Shown here: positions 32,486 through 43,255 of the stretch, piece by piece
How positions within the stretch are numbered: the first letter of the stretch is position 1
Layout: every line of letters starts with the position of its first letter
DNA from: Aradus depressus
Taxonomy: Eukaryota; Arthropoda; Insecta; Hemiptera; Aradidae
Reading direction: 5' to 3'
Length of the DNA stretch: 64,000 bases
NCBI GenBank assembly: GCA_963662175.1
Contig: OY759221.1
Location: 35,028,045 to 35,092,044, forward strand
Translations under genes and position numbers: made by a program
The notes under the pieces: generated by a model
Seen by the model: only the letters and a program-made list of their open reading frames with translations
What the model was told of the DNA's origin: nothing
Databases searched by the model: none

Positions 32486-32894
32486 GCGAAAACGGTTGGT
32501 TCTATGGAAAAATTCTCTTATTACAAAAATTTTTAACGTATTAAGTTCTGAGAAATTTGAAATAGGACCAATGTGCTCAATCTTATAGCGTCTCGAAAAT
32601 CGCTTTCCCTAACTTCAAAAATCAATGGCTGTTAAATAAAATCTATTCTTGGTTTATGATGCAGGTAAATAACTAAAATGTTAAGAAAAGTTTTTCAAAA
32701 ATATACCTTATATTTCTATCGTGGTGCGCTGAAAAATAGAAGATAAACGTTTTCTTTCTTCAAGCGACATTTCTACATATATAAGGTATCGCATTGTATG
32801 CTGCATTGATGACCCTGACTATTGTCTGTCTTTTACTTTCTATACAACATAAAATGCGACATCTTATGTTATATTGAAATTAATGTTTATTCTG
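32486..32894. other. Foldback-arm copy and unassigned sequence
   Basis: 32490-32600 matches the arm of the 17690/18290 inverted repeat (aaatttgaaataggaccaat). The rest is unassigned. Confidence 0.45.
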
Positions 32895-33124
32895 TTTTTG
32901 ACTCATGCCCGGGCTTTAACTATAAGGTCGTCTCGCCTACTATCAGAACGTTCTTTTGTCGCTCTGGTGGACATGAGTTCGACTCCGCTGTGGGTGTCCT
33001 AAATTTTGCATACCCAGGTTTATTGAGGCTCGGGATCATCGCTTAACGTTCCATCCGAAGGACGGCGTGCTCGCGATTTTGAGCTCTGTAGGCTGGCACG
33101 CTACCCCAGAATTACCGACGCTCC
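32895..33124 (-). mobile_element. SINE1 copy, degenerate
   Basis: Complete in order but eroded: the tail 'gactcatgcccgggctttaa', the hairpin, 'ccatccgaaggacggcgtgc', and a damaged tRNA head ending 'ttaccgacgctcc'. Confidence 0.75.
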
Positions 33125-33389
33125 TATTGCAGATTTTGACTTTGTAAACTTCTGAAACACGGTGAGTTTCAAAGAATTGCGCATGGAAATAAAGTAAGAA
33201 AGTGTTGATGCGCCTTGAATAACAAAAAGTTTGTCATTAATTAAACTGAGTGAAAACAAAGTAGAGGTGGGGGAAGAGGCTTTATCAAATATAACTTATT
33301 ACAACACACGCGTTTCTTGGCGTCTATTATTTTACATTAAAAGGTCTTTGCTTTTGTGCAAAGTTACTTTAGGTAAAGTGTTTTTACTT
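33125..33389. other. Unassigned stretch
   Basis: No frame or motif of interest. Confidence 0.35.
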
Positions 33390-33770
33390 TCTTTACTAAA
33401 CGAAGTATAGGGGATGTTATGTAATCTGTCAGAAATTCAATGTTGGTTTTTCAAAGAAATATCATGTCTTGTGTGTCTCCATGGGATAGATGTGTCAACA
33501 TGAAATGTTGTTTATGGATCCAGTACACAGTTCTTCAGTCAAATTGACCAATGAGAAGCGATTAACCAAACCTAAATAACAGCCAAGTATTGATTATATT
33601 ACCACATTTTATACGTTAATCCAAAACTCCACAAGGGTTGAAAAGACCTTGAGTAAAAAATATCTATTGATTTCCAGCCAAATCGGTCCATTGGTTTTAG
33701 AGAAAGCAACCTTTTAGTTGATAAATTCGCGCGTGTGAAATACATTGCCGGTGTTTTTTTTTTTTCACTA
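33390..33770 (+). repeat. R1 repeat, degenerate full copy
   Basis: Left terminus 'actaaacgaagtatagggga', modules, and the right part 'gttttagagaaagcaacctt' with the end 'gtgtgaaatacattgccgg'. Confidence 0.55.
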
Positions 33771-34439
33771 ATGCATTATGAAATGTTCTTCCTTTTGACA
33801 AAGTGTGTTTACAAACACATAAACATGCCTCGTGTTTACACTTTGTAGCAGTGTTTTATAATCTTTTCTTTGTTATGTTTTTGTTCAGTTTGATAACGTC
33901 CTTGTATACTCCTAATTAGGGCAGAAAGGACAAGATGTCTACAGGTGCCTGCCCTTTTCTACCTCAAATAGACACAACTGCTGCAAGGCTGCATTTCTTT
34001 AATTTATTCAATTACTATGTAAACATTCTACGTAAAACGCTCCTTCTTTTTCCCAGTATGGTTACATAAAATGCACTCTTTTTAATGTCTAGAATTTTTT
34101 TCAATTTCAATATTTGTGAAATAATTTTAATGTCTAGAATCATCTCTTTTTAATGTCTAGAATTTTTTTCAATTTCAATATTTGTGATACGTAAGTGTAA
34201 TGTATTTTTCCTTATTTCAAAATATAAATTTATATATTTTTTGTGGGCTTAGGGCCCGCGATGTACATAAATTTACGTAACGCATGAAGGGAGAATATTA
34301 TTAGTTTTTATCATTTCTCACTAGTCTTTTAGTTTAAGAAAACGGTTTATGTAACGTTGAAGGAGGGGAGGAAAACAACTTTCAATAAGTGCGTTACGGA
34401 TTTATTGTCGGCTCTTTGCACTTAATATTTTTCTGTTCA
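33771..34439. repeat. AT-rich stretch with a 70-bp tandem duplication
   Basis: 'ctctttttaatgtctagaat' followed by 'tttcaatttcaatatttgtg' occurs at about 34075-34120 and again at about 34143-34188. The remainder shows nothing. Confidence 0.6.
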
Positions 34440-34775
34440 GAATTGCTGCCCAGATGTTCTTGCTGATGCTCCCGTACTTTGTTGTTCTTACTGTTGCCCT
34501 AGCATTGCCATGAACACATTTTCCTTGTTATAGTCCAGCATTGCTGTGTAATTGTTCTTGTTGATCCTCCCGTATTTCTTTGTTCTTACTGTTGCCCTAG
34601 CATTGCCACCCAACATTTTCCTTCTTGTCCAGCATTGCTGCATACAATGTTCTTGCTGATGCTCCCGTACTTTGTTGTTCCTGCTGTTGCCCAAGTCCAT
34701 TTTTCTTATTATAGTCATTGTTCTCGTTGATTCTCCCGTTCTGCATACCTTCTTGCTGTTGCCCAACTCTGCTAT
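34440..34775. repeat. Diverged minisatellite, unit about 120 bp
   Basis: 'tgttcttgctgatgctcccg', 'ttgttcttactgttgcccta' and 'cagcattgct' recur three times in order. Gln/Asn-rich minus-strand frames here are by-products of the repeat. Confidence 0.7.
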
Positions 34776-35237
34776 ACAATCTGTTCGCTTGCTACACCCC
34801 CTGCTGCTATCTCAGCCCCTCTGACTCTCGTTCTACTCTGCGGATGTGTTTGATAACGCTCCTTCCGTCCTCATTAAAACTGACTTTTATTTAATTGAGT
34901 CCTCTTGTTATATATTTGGTGAGGCTTCCACCTTAATTGTAAATTATATCCGTTCTGTTTTCATTACAGTAATAAACGTCCCTTGGGCCTTAAATAGAAA
35001 ATTTGTTACTTTTTTTTTTATTTGCTCACCTTATTTTTTTTTAATGGAAAAGGAAGGTTGTAGCAGAGAGTATTAATTTTTCTTTTCTTATGCCACTGAG
35101 GGAGAAGATAAACTGTATTTTATTCATATAATTTCTCAGAATTAGATTAAAGTGTAAGAGAATTAATTTAATTACATGAACTTATTCGTAAAGAATTCAA
35201 TATGGACTTTCCGTGATCATTTGATAATAACCTTAAA
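34776..35237. other. Unassigned stretch
   Basis: A T-rich frame on + (34846-35076) has no support. Nothing else is recognised. Confidence 0.35.
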
Positions 35238-35465
35238 AAGGGCACCGATGGCGTGCTTGCCTGTGTTCAAGATCGTGGGTTCGAACCCCAGTTCCTTAGG
35301 TTTTTTATTTGGTAGTTTAAAAAAATCTGGTGGAAATTTAACGGATGATCCCGAGCTTCTGCGATGTTAGACACTTGGTTAAAGACCCTAACTAAACATG
35401 AGTTGGCAATATTGGAAATATTACTACTCTGGTAGTGGGTTATATGATCTCGCAGACACAACGTC
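35238..35465 (+). mobile_element. SINE1 copy, degenerate
   Basis: The A box is lost ('ccgatggcgtgcttgcc'); B box 'gggttcgaaccccag' is present, and the body is eroded to 'gtagtgggttatatgatctc'. Confidence 0.65.
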
Positions 35466-35559
35466 CCATATTGGCCGAACGCTGATACATTTATCAGTCA
35501 CTACTGTGACTTAAAACAAGGAATGGTGAGCACGGACCTCATTGAATAAAAGATCGTAG

Positions 35560-35754
35560 TGAATCACCCGCTATGTACTTCCCCAGGAAGAACTAGTCAA
35601 TTATGTTTTCGCTCTCCCTCCAAAGCTAATTGACCGTTTGGGCTAAAAATCAATATTTGACTTCTGAATTCTCATACTATATTTTGTGGGTATTTAAGTC
35701 TAGCCCCTTTTCTCTGGTTCCCTTTTCCCTTTGACCAATTTCGCGGAAAATTAG
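35560..35754 (-). repeat. R1 repeat, reverse, interrupted by the LTR element
   Basis: Runs from 'gaatcacccgctatgtactt' to 'ccaatttcgcggaaaattag' at 35754. The same R1 module continues at 40834 with 'attagtaaatgccatctta'. The empty site can therefore be read directly. Confidence 0.8.
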
Positions 35755-36507
35755 TGTGATAATAACTTGTTTGCTACCACATTTCCTGTAGAAATTTGAT
35801 CTCTTTTGTTTATTTAAATTTTGATTTCTACAGTAGTTTGCCGAAAATTGCCCTAAAAAAATATTATCAATAATTTAAGACGTGCAATTTTTAAGAAAGT
35901 ACACGTATACAACAAAAAAAAATTCAATTAAACAAACTTTACACTTGGATTCACAAAGAGATACCAATTTTTAAATAATTTTAAATAATATTAATTTCTA
36001 ATCCAAAGGTTTTTTAAATGATACTACTGGGACAACAGGGAAGATGAATAGAATAGAATTTGAAGAGGACAAATAATTGGGTTATTATCTATATTTACAT
36101 ATTTAAATTTAAAAAAAACTTATTTGAACAAACAAAACAAAAATTTACAATGGCACAAAAACATTAAATTAATACTTAAAAAACTATTTCTTTTTTTATT
36201 TGGGCATATTGAAAAATATATATTATTAATTGTACCTTCTCGACGCCTCTACCACAAAAAACCAGACCCCGTCAACTCTTCACTAATTGTTCAACTTCAT
36301 TTTATTTAAAACATCTCAAACCACATGCACCGTTTAAGAGCTAGCTCACGACTCTATTACATTTAACACTATTTCACAGCTGTTTTTTATATGTTTTCTT
36401 GTTTTGTTTCTCAAACACCTTGATATATATCTAATATATATATGATATTAGATTATAATAAAAAAAATTACCTCTTTTCATTAAAATGTTCCGTAGTGTA
36501 CATCACA
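35755..36507 (-). repeat. 3' LTR (in element orientation), 753 bp
   Basis: Differs from the other LTR by three base changes near 35763, 35765 and 35946, one base less in an A-run, and lack of a 15-base insertion near 36486. The near identity implies a recent insertion. Confidence 0.9.
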
Positions 36508-38600
36508 TTTGCCTTTTCCTTCTTTTTAAAAAAAAATGTTTGTTCACAAAATTTTTTTTTTTTTTTTTTATATAAGTTCTTTCAGATTTAATTTCTTCCA
36601 ATACACAGGTTGATTTAGCTTCTTCCTCGAATCCACATGATAAGCTTCCTCCTTCAATACACAGATGGATTAACGTCTTCCTCCAATACACAGGTAGATT
36701 AGCTTCCTCCTCAAACGCACATGTTGGCTGGCTCCTTGGTGTCTTCAACTCATTGCTCAACGATGTATCGAAGTCTCTCTCTCACTTACACTCACTGATT
36801 TATTTTTATTTTTTATATGCCCAATTCGACGCTCTTTTTATACATATATGCCAATTTTTTATATTTTTATAACTATTTACAATTATTAAACTTATATATA
36901 TACGTACCTAATTTCTAATAAACAAAAACAAATATTAATCTAAAAATTTACAATTAATCCTTAACCTAAAGAAAATGTTAACTTAAGTTTATAAAAATTG
37001 GAACTAATTGAACATAAAAAAAAATAACATAATACTCAATTTTTTTTTTTTTACATATTTACAGGTTCAGTCATAGTCGTGAAATTAAGTTCGGAAATAA
37101 TCAAGTTGGATGCAGATTTAAGAAATTGCCAATTAATTTTACTTTCCGCCTTTACCATCAATATACAATTGTATGTATTCACAATAATTATATAAAAAGA
37201 TTGTATATAAAAAAATTTACTTGAAATAAAAATTAAATAAATCCTTTTTTATTTACTTCATCACACTTCCAAAATATTACTTAACAATCAAAATTAGGCC
37301 TCACGCCGGGTAATAAGGAATACAAATTTAATTTATTTAATATATATATATAGTACTTGTCTTTTGAGGTATTAAATTCTTTGAGACGTCCTTCTTACTT
37401 CCTAACTAAAAAAAAATGTATCTCACATATATTTTTACTTCAACTTCCTTCTCTACTAATAACTCCCTAATAATAATAACTTCATCGTTGACGTAGCAAA
37501 AATACGGTTCCTCCTATCTCAGGTAGGCAACCAACACTACATCATAAATCTCCTATATATATCGCTAGTTCTTTCTAGTCGACACAAAAAAATCATCTCT
37601 CGCAGATCAAAAAAAAATATAAATCTCCAATTAATCACTAGCTCTTACTAGGATTAAAAAAAATAATTTCTCCCAAAACAAATCTATATAATCCCGACGT
37701 CTAAAAGAATGTCATCAGCAATTAATTCAAAACTTCTCTAATTATTATTACCCTTTGTTTGTTCCTATTCCTAAAGTTATAAAATTTGCTCCTACAACTC
37801 TTCCCATTCTCATCTACTCTCTCTATTAAACGAATTTACGTAGAAAAAACATGTTACTCAAATAATAAATGAAATTGTCTAAATAATAGAATTTATAATA
37901 ACAAAAATTTACTAACCTATGCATACATACAATTTATATAATATATTATCCTTCCAAGGCTTCTATACATTTTCGTTCGTCTTTCTAATTTATAATATTA
38001 TTATGATTTAGTCACGTCCGGTATCCTAGCTGAACAGTTCCGAAACAGAAAATCTGTCCCCTTGACTCGGCCTCAGGAAGTTCGTCATGTCTCCAAAGAG
38101 ATCTAGGCATCTCTCAGCCTGCTGATTATCTTTTTAACATTTTATAATAAAAAAATATAATAAAAAAATCTAGCTTCTTCCATATTATGTTCGTTAAAAA
38201 AAATCAGTTGTATGTATATGTTTTAATTTTCAATAATATCATTATTAACATGTAAGTCTCAAATAAATAATTTGTATATGTTAAATTTGGATGACTAATC
38301 CCTAAATATAATCTTAGATTAATTTTATACTGATCCTAACATCTAATCTAATCCTAAAAAAAATGTAAATCCTAATTAATTTAAACGCAGAACTATACCA
38401 AAATTCATCCATACTCTTCTATATACCAAAATTCTCTCATCCAAAAATAAATGTATCATTCATACTATTATATTAGTCCAGTGTCACTTCGTCATATTTT
38501 AAATTAATCCTAATTCTGTCATGTTAGTCTGTCAGTCATTTCCTCAAACTCATCCGAGTTGCAAAAAAAATAGGTTCACTATAAAAAGTGGCTAATGCAA
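36508..38600 (-). other. Non-coding 3' half of the LTR element interior
   Basis: About 2.1 kb, strongly AT-rich, no frame longer than 85 codons in the element's sense. Near 36590-36740 a short imperfect repeat (cttcctcc(a/t)(a/c)(a/t)... with acacag/cacatg) recurs four or five times. This is where pol would be in a full element; nothing recognisable remains. Confidence 0.7.
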
Positions 38601-39809
38601 TTATATTGCAAAGCCCAAATTTAATTTTATCTTTTTCCGGATGCCCCGGCGTATTATGTCTTTAAAAATCCCCTCCCCCTTCTCTAAATATTTGTTCAGT
38701 GTTAATTTTGTCCTTAATACCTGTTTGAATGCTTTTACTCTCTTTTTAAAATTGTTCTTATAACTTTTATTAGCCTCCTTTCTTTTTCCAGTTTGTCTGT
38801 AAGTTTTAACTATATTTTCTTTAAAATTAAAATTTGTCTTTTGTTTGTTGTCCTCAGTCTGTTCGTTTGTTTTGTCTAATAACATCCAAATGTTCCTTTC
38901 ACTCTGTCCATCCACATCAACATTCATCCTATTTTCTTGAATTTCAATTAATACTAATTTTTCTACATTTTGACTCTCTTCCTCCACCTCTTTCTCTAAA
39001 ATTTGGGTCTGTTCCTCCCCACTGTTATTCTCTGTTCCTTTTACCTCATCAACTTGTGACTGACTGTCAATAATAAGAACCTCTTTTTCTACTTCAGAAT
39101 TCCCTTCATCCAACTTGTTAATTTTTTGAATAAAGTGCTTTTCTAAGTTTTCTCCTGCTTTATTTATCCTACTTTCAACTCTTTCATTTTCTATTTGAAT
39201 TTTCTCTAATTGGTTCATCAAATTGTCCACCTTTTTATTTAATTTAACTTCTAAATTTTTAATGTCGCCTCTTAAATTTCCCATTTCTCCCTTTAATTCT
39301 TTTCCCTGTTCTTCTATTTTTTGATTGATATTCCCCATTTCCCCAGTTAACTTTGTTACAAAATTTCCTAATTTATTACTTTGCTCTTCCATTTTTTGAT
39401 TCATATCTCCTCTTAAATTTTTCTCTAGATTTACTAATTTATTACTTTGCTCTTCCATTTTTTGATTGATATCCCCTCTTAAATTTTTCTCTAGATTTAC
39501 TAATTTATTACTTTGCTCTTCCATTTTTTGATTCATATCCCCTCTTAAATTTTTCTCTAGATTTACTAATTTATTACCCTGCTTTTCTATATCCCCTCTT
39601 AAATTTGTCTCTAGATTTGTAAATTTCTGGGTTATGAATTCCATAAATCTATCTAGCTTATCTGATTTCTCCTCACCTGTACCCTCCGTGGACTCCATTG
39701 CGGCTGGAGTCTCCCTTCCTGTATCTTCCGATACTTCCATATCCGAACTCGACCCTTCCTCTCTACTTTCCTCCTCCAATCTCTTCGCCTCTCCTCTGGT
39801 AATTGGCAT
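38601..39809 (-). CDS. Coiled-coil protein of the LTR element, possibly Gag-like, 402 aa
   Basis: The start MPITRGEAKRLEEESREEG is followed by an acidic, Ser/Glu-rich region to about residue 50. A long heptad-like region follows (about 50-220) with four near-identical 22-residue repeats around NLEKNLRGDMNQKMEEQSNK. A second acidic region spans about 235-330. The C-terminus (about 335-402) is strongly basic, with KRKEANKSYKNNFKKRVKAF. An MPxTRxxAKxLE-type start is seen in some arthropod retrotransposon Gag proteins, and a basic C-terminus could bind RNA, but no CCHC knuckle or capsid fold can be named. It lies 255 bases after the upstream LTR, where gag is expected. The intact frame in a young element suggests recent use. 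No function should be assumed beyond coiled coil and probable nucleic acid contact. Confidence 0.8.
   Translation of the reverse strand: MPITRGEAKRLEEESREEGSSSDMEVSEDTGRETPAAMESTEGTGEEKSDKLDRFMEFITQKFTNLETNLRGDIEKQGNKLVNLEKNLRGDMNQKMEEQSNKLVNLEKNLRGDINQKMEEQSNKLVNLEKNLRGDMNQKMEEQSNKLGNFVTKLTGEMGNINQKIEEQGKELKGEMGNLRGDIKNLEVKLNKKVDNLMNQLEKIQIENERVESRINKAGENLEKHFIQKINKLDEGNSEVEKEVLIIDSQSQVDEVKGTENNSGEEQTQILEKEVEEESQNVEKLVLIEIQENRMNVDVDGQSERNIWMLLDKTNEQTEDNKQKTNFNFKENIVKTYRQTGKRKEANKSYKNNFKKRVKAFKQVLRTKLTLNKYLEKGEGIFKDIIRRGIRKKIKLNLGFAI
39378..39641 (-). repeat. 66-bp in-frame tandem repeat in the coiled-coil gene
   Basis: 'actttgctcttcc' begins at 39378, 39444 and 39510, with a diverged unit at 39576: exactly 66 bases or 22 codons each. 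Units 2 and 3 are almost identical in DNA, so the array expanded recently. Confidence 0.9.
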
Positions 39810-40064
39810 TTTCTTACTTTATTAAATATATTAATACTAAACAAAAACAATGTTAAAATAGTACCCTTCTTTTGAAGTTTGAAAAAAAAAATATTATTTC
39901 TCAAAATTAAATGTAACCCTTATTTGTCTCTATTCTATCCTTTTCATCTTTTTCAACCTGTTTCCCTACTTTAATTAATATAAGAAAATTCTCCCATCAA
40001 GGTTTTGCCAAAATATGATGGGGCTTTGTGGCGAAAATCGTCCACACAAGGGATATGCCAAAAA
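39810..40064 (-). promoter_or_regulatory. Leader between the upstream LTR and the ORF
   Basis: 255 bases. Just inside the LTR the minus strand reads TTTTTGGCATATCCCTTGTG. A primer-binding site would be expected to begin with TGG here, but I cannot match it to a tRNA. An imperfect repeat of this border lies at 39999-40019. Confidence 0.45.
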
Positions 40065-40833
40065 TGTGATAAAAGCTTGTTTGCTACCACATTTCCTGTA
40101 GAAATTTGATCTCTTTTGTTTATTTAAATTTTGATTTCTACAGTAGTTTGCCGAAAATTGCCCTAAAAAAATATTATCAATAATTTAAGACGTGCAATTT
40201 TTAAGAAAGTACACGTATACAACAAAAAAAAAATTCAATTAAACAAACTTTACACTTGAATTCACAAAGAGATACCAATTTTTAAATAATTTTAAATAAT
40301 ATTAATTTCTAATCCAAAGGTTTTTTAAATGATACTACTGGGACAACAGGGAAGATGAATAGAATAGAATTTGAAGAGGACAAATAATTGGGTTATTATC
40401 TATATTTACATATTTAAATTTAAAAAAAACTTATTTGAACAAACAAAACAAAAATTTACAATGGCACAAAAACATTAAATTAATACTTAAAAAACTATTT
40501 CTTTTTTTATTTGGGCATATTGAAAAATATATATTATTAATTGTACCTTCTCGACGCCTCTACCACAAAAAACCAGACCCCGTCAACTCTTCACTAATTG
40601 TTCAACTTCATTTTATTTAAAACATCTCAAACCACATGCACCGTTTAAGAGCTAGCTCACGACTCTATTACATTTAACACTATTTCACAGCTGTTTTTTA
40701 TATGTTTTCTTGTTTTGTTTCTCAAACACCTTGATATATATCTAATATATATATGATATTAGATTATAATAAAAAAAATTACCTCTTTTCATTAAAATAT
40801 TCATTAAAAAAATGTTCCGTAGTGTACATCACA
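40065..40833 (-). repeat. 5' LTR (in element orientation), 769 bp
   Basis: Begins TGTGATAAAAGC on +, ends GTGTACATCACA. Contains the 15-base insertion 'attcattaaaaaaat' relative to its partner. An identical 61-codon frame occurs in both LTRs and is a by-product of their identity. Confidence 0.9.
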
Positions 40834-40985
40834 ATTAGTAAATGCCATCTTAATGGGGTTTTGAATTTAAGTATATTCATGTTGATACATTCATTACATC
40901 GGCTGTTATTGGGATTTTTGAGTTGAGCGTCCCTCTGATCCCCCGTCCTCTTCGGCTGATTCCGCTCAAAAGTAATCGATGAGCT
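40834..40985 (-). repeat. R1 repeat, continuation after the LTR element
   Basis: Resumes with 'attagtaaatgccatctta' and runs through 'tacatcggctgttattggg' to 'ggctgattccgctcaaaag'. Confidence 0.7.
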
Positions 40986-41184
40986 TTAAATTTACGTACG
41001 AAATTTCAGTAAAAGGTAAACCAGAAATTGTTAATTTTAATTTAATTTTAAATTGAATATCGAAATTTCTATTAAATTTTAGTAAAATGTATGCGATAAT
41101 GTAGATACAGGAACGTGACTCATTAAATTTGGGACGATATGTGGACGACATGTCAAAATTGAAGCCAATCCCTTTCAGTTAATT
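40986..41184. other. Unassigned AT-rich stretch
   Basis: No motif recognised. Confidence 0.35.
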
Positions 41185-41382
41185 ATTACGACTCGTCCGA
41201 GCTTTAACTACGAGGTCATATCACCTACTACCCGACTCTACTATAGGAGTCATAAATTTTCATTCTCCTAGGGATCTTTAACGAGTGCTTAAGTTTATTT
41301 TACCTCCCACATAAAATAAACGAGGCCTCGGCCGGGTTACGAACCCGCTATCATTAGCCCAGTGAGCTACCGGCATCCTCAT
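41185..41382 (-). mobile_element. SINE1 copy with internal deletions
   Basis: Tail part, then 'cccgactctactataggag', then 'ttaagtttattttacctccc', and a head with 'gggttacgaacccgc' and 'agtgagctaccggc'. The central block is missing. Confidence 0.8.
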
Positions 41383-42094
41383 CAATCCCTTTGATTTTTG
41401 GGCCGAAAAACGGTAGCCTATGGATAGGTTCCTACGTCAACGCCAATCATCCCAACACACATTGGACCATACTATTCGAAAGAAAAACGTTCTTTGGTCA
41501 CTTTTCGATTTAGAATCAAAAATCATGAATGAATGATATACAGCACAGTATCTGTATCATTGGTGTCGAGTATGTTGTGTATGTATTGCTTATCGGAGAT
41601 CTAACCATCAGTTTATTTAGCCGATTGAACTGCTTAGCCAACTCACCTTGTCTTTCAAAAATATTGTATATTATATTAGTTAATATAGGTGGACTGTTTT
41701 ATTACATTGCAAAAAAGTCGTCGGTGAATCACTGGTAATGTACTTCTCAGTTCATCAACTATTTTTTCGCTCTCCCGACGAAACCAGTCAGTATCGGCTA
41801 AAAATCAATAGTTGAGTTTATATTAGCATTGAAACGTTGCTAAAGAAGAGAAACTACAGTCCAACATACCTATTCACTTTTCTTGTAGAAAACTTCGTAC
41901 GATTTGAATGAAAGTTAGTCATGACGAAGTTTTATATGTGTATCCAGAACCCCATGAGCTGTATATTATCAGCTAAATTGGCCAAATAGATCATGGATAA
42001 ACCCTAACAACCAACGTTATGAATGTATCGACTGGAAATGTTAAATGAGGATTGATGAGTGACAACCATTGTTTTTCGGTCGAAGAGGAACATA
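41383..42094. repeat. Unassigned sequence and R1 scraps
   Basis: 41715-41830 is reverse R1 (gtcggtgaatcactggtaat). 41905-42065 is forward R1 modules. 41400-41700 shows nothing supported. Confidence 0.45.
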
Positions 42095-42249
42095 CACGGA
42101 GAAAACTGTATTCTTGCGGTAAGAAGATACAGAATTAAATTAAAAAACATTCCTCATACTTGGTATACTACTGGTGTCTACTATTCTCTATCACCGACAC
42201 AAAATAATGCATAAAACTTTTTTGCCGGAAGACTATATTTTTCTTAGTG
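42095..42249. mobile_element. Short MITE, 155 bp, TA flanks
   Basis: The left end CACGGAGAAAACTGTATTCT and the complement of the right end CACTAAGAAAAATATAGTCT are imperfect inverted repeats, about 75% alike over 25 bases. TA flanks both sides (42093-42094, 42250-42251). Confidence 0.55.
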
Positions 42250-42827
42250 TAGTTTGGAGAGAGAGAGTGAAAAGCTAGTTTATGGTTCCTTTTCTTCCAG
42301 AGATGTCTTCAGAATTGACAATATTTTGGGAAATTTACATGAGGTAATTACAAATAATCTCTAGCTGAGGAAGTGGCCAGTAATTCAGCGATTTCTCGTA
42401 TTATTTGTTGGTATTTCTCCTAAGCTCTGTCTGGTGTAAAGTATGTTGCTTTTCAAGTAGCGTGCTTTCTAGTGATACTTAGCTATGACACTCTGCCAGG
42501 AAGGATTAGACTGAGTCTGTCTATAATCCCTGTAGGAAGCTGCCGGAGCACACTCACACTAGGTATCCTCCCCTCTGTAGCTTACCCCTGTTTCTCTCTC
42601 CCTGACAACACAAAGAGGGACCCCCCCTCCCATATACCAGTACAATACACCCTTCTCACTCACCCTACCCCCAATTCTTCCCTTCACTGTTTCTTATACA
42701 CATTTTTCTCTTTCAGTCTTCCAGTTACCAACTTGTTGAGCAGTCCTCAAGAAATCTGTGAGTAATCAAGCGTTTATATAGTATTGTTTAATTGGGACTC
42801 GGTTCTGAATCTTACGCCGCCTTGTAT
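42250..42827. other. Mixed stretch with a pyrimidine-rich segment
   Basis: 42540-42716 is unusually C/T-rich and ends in the acceptor-like 'ttttctctttcag'. A 41-base segment 42717-42757 with donor GTGAGT follows. It cannot be joined in frame to the exon at 43927, so I leave it uncalled. Confidence 0.4.
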
Positions 42828-43030
42828 GGTCACCAAGTCACATCTTTATACGCCGCATGTCTTTTTTATGCCTATATTGCGTTTTCCTGACCTCTGCTGG
42901 TGACCAAGTCATATCTTTATACCCCGCATTTCTTTTTTAAGCCTATATTGCGTTTTTCTCTGCTGGTGACCAAGTCACATCTTTTTGTACCGCATTACTT
43001 TTTTTATGCTTATACTGCGTTTTCCTGACT
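42828..43030. repeat. Minisatellite, three units of 65-71 bp
   Basis: 'ggt(c/g)accaagtca(c/t)atctt' begins at 42828, 42899 and 42964. Each unit ends 'gcctatattgcgtttt' or a close variant. Confidence 0.85.
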
Positions 43031-43255
43031 CGAAATTTCATGTCAATACATTCATTACATCGGCAGTTATTGGGGTTTTTGTGTTAAGCCTCCTCCCAAT
43101 ACCCTTTGATCAACTTTGCTGAAAGTATGTTCTGAATTCACATATAAAATTTCGTGTCAATACACACATTATATCAGGAGTTATCGTGTTCACAGACATA
43201 TTTTTTTTTTTTTAATTTTTAGAATCTTCTGAGCGATTGACTTTTCGGAGCAGGA
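43031..43255 (-). repeat. R1 repeat, reverse
   Basis: 'tacatcggcagttattgggg', 'aatacacacattatatcagg' and 'agttatcgtgttcacagaca', then a T-run. Confidence 0.6.

Larger units (their letters stand above)
35755..40833 (-). mobile_element. Non-autonomous LTR retrotransposon, complete, 5079 bp
   Basis: Two direct repeats (35755-36507 and 40065-40833) start TGTGAT and end ATCACA. ATTAG flanks the whole element at 35750-35754 and 40834-40838. A purine tract on the minus strand (AAAAAGAAGGAAAAGGC, complement of 36511-36527) abuts the 36507 LTR, as a polypurine tract should, so transcription runs on the minus strand. The 3557-base interior holds one large ORF (38601-39809, minus). I find no protease, reverse transcriptase, RNase H or integrase motif, so it must depend on enzymes in trans. 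The superfamily is undetermined; a 5-base duplication fits several LTR groups. Confidence 0.9.

Noticed and set aside
34488..34779. Gln/Asn-rich frames on the minus strand
   Set aside because: They are translations of the 120-bp minisatellite, in two overlapping frames, with no start context.
36124..36309. 61-codon frame, identical at 40435-40620
   Set aside because: Both copies lie within the two LTRs, and the identity reflects LTR identity. Lys/Leu/Phe-rich AT sequence without motif.
42717..42757. Possible 41-base exon with strong splice sites
   Set aside because: It cannot be placed in frame between the candidate exons at 27102 and 43927; every joining phase gives a stop.
42472..42765. 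97-codon frame on +
   Set aside because: It covers a C/T-rich tract and a probable splice acceptor; the open frame follows from low complexity.
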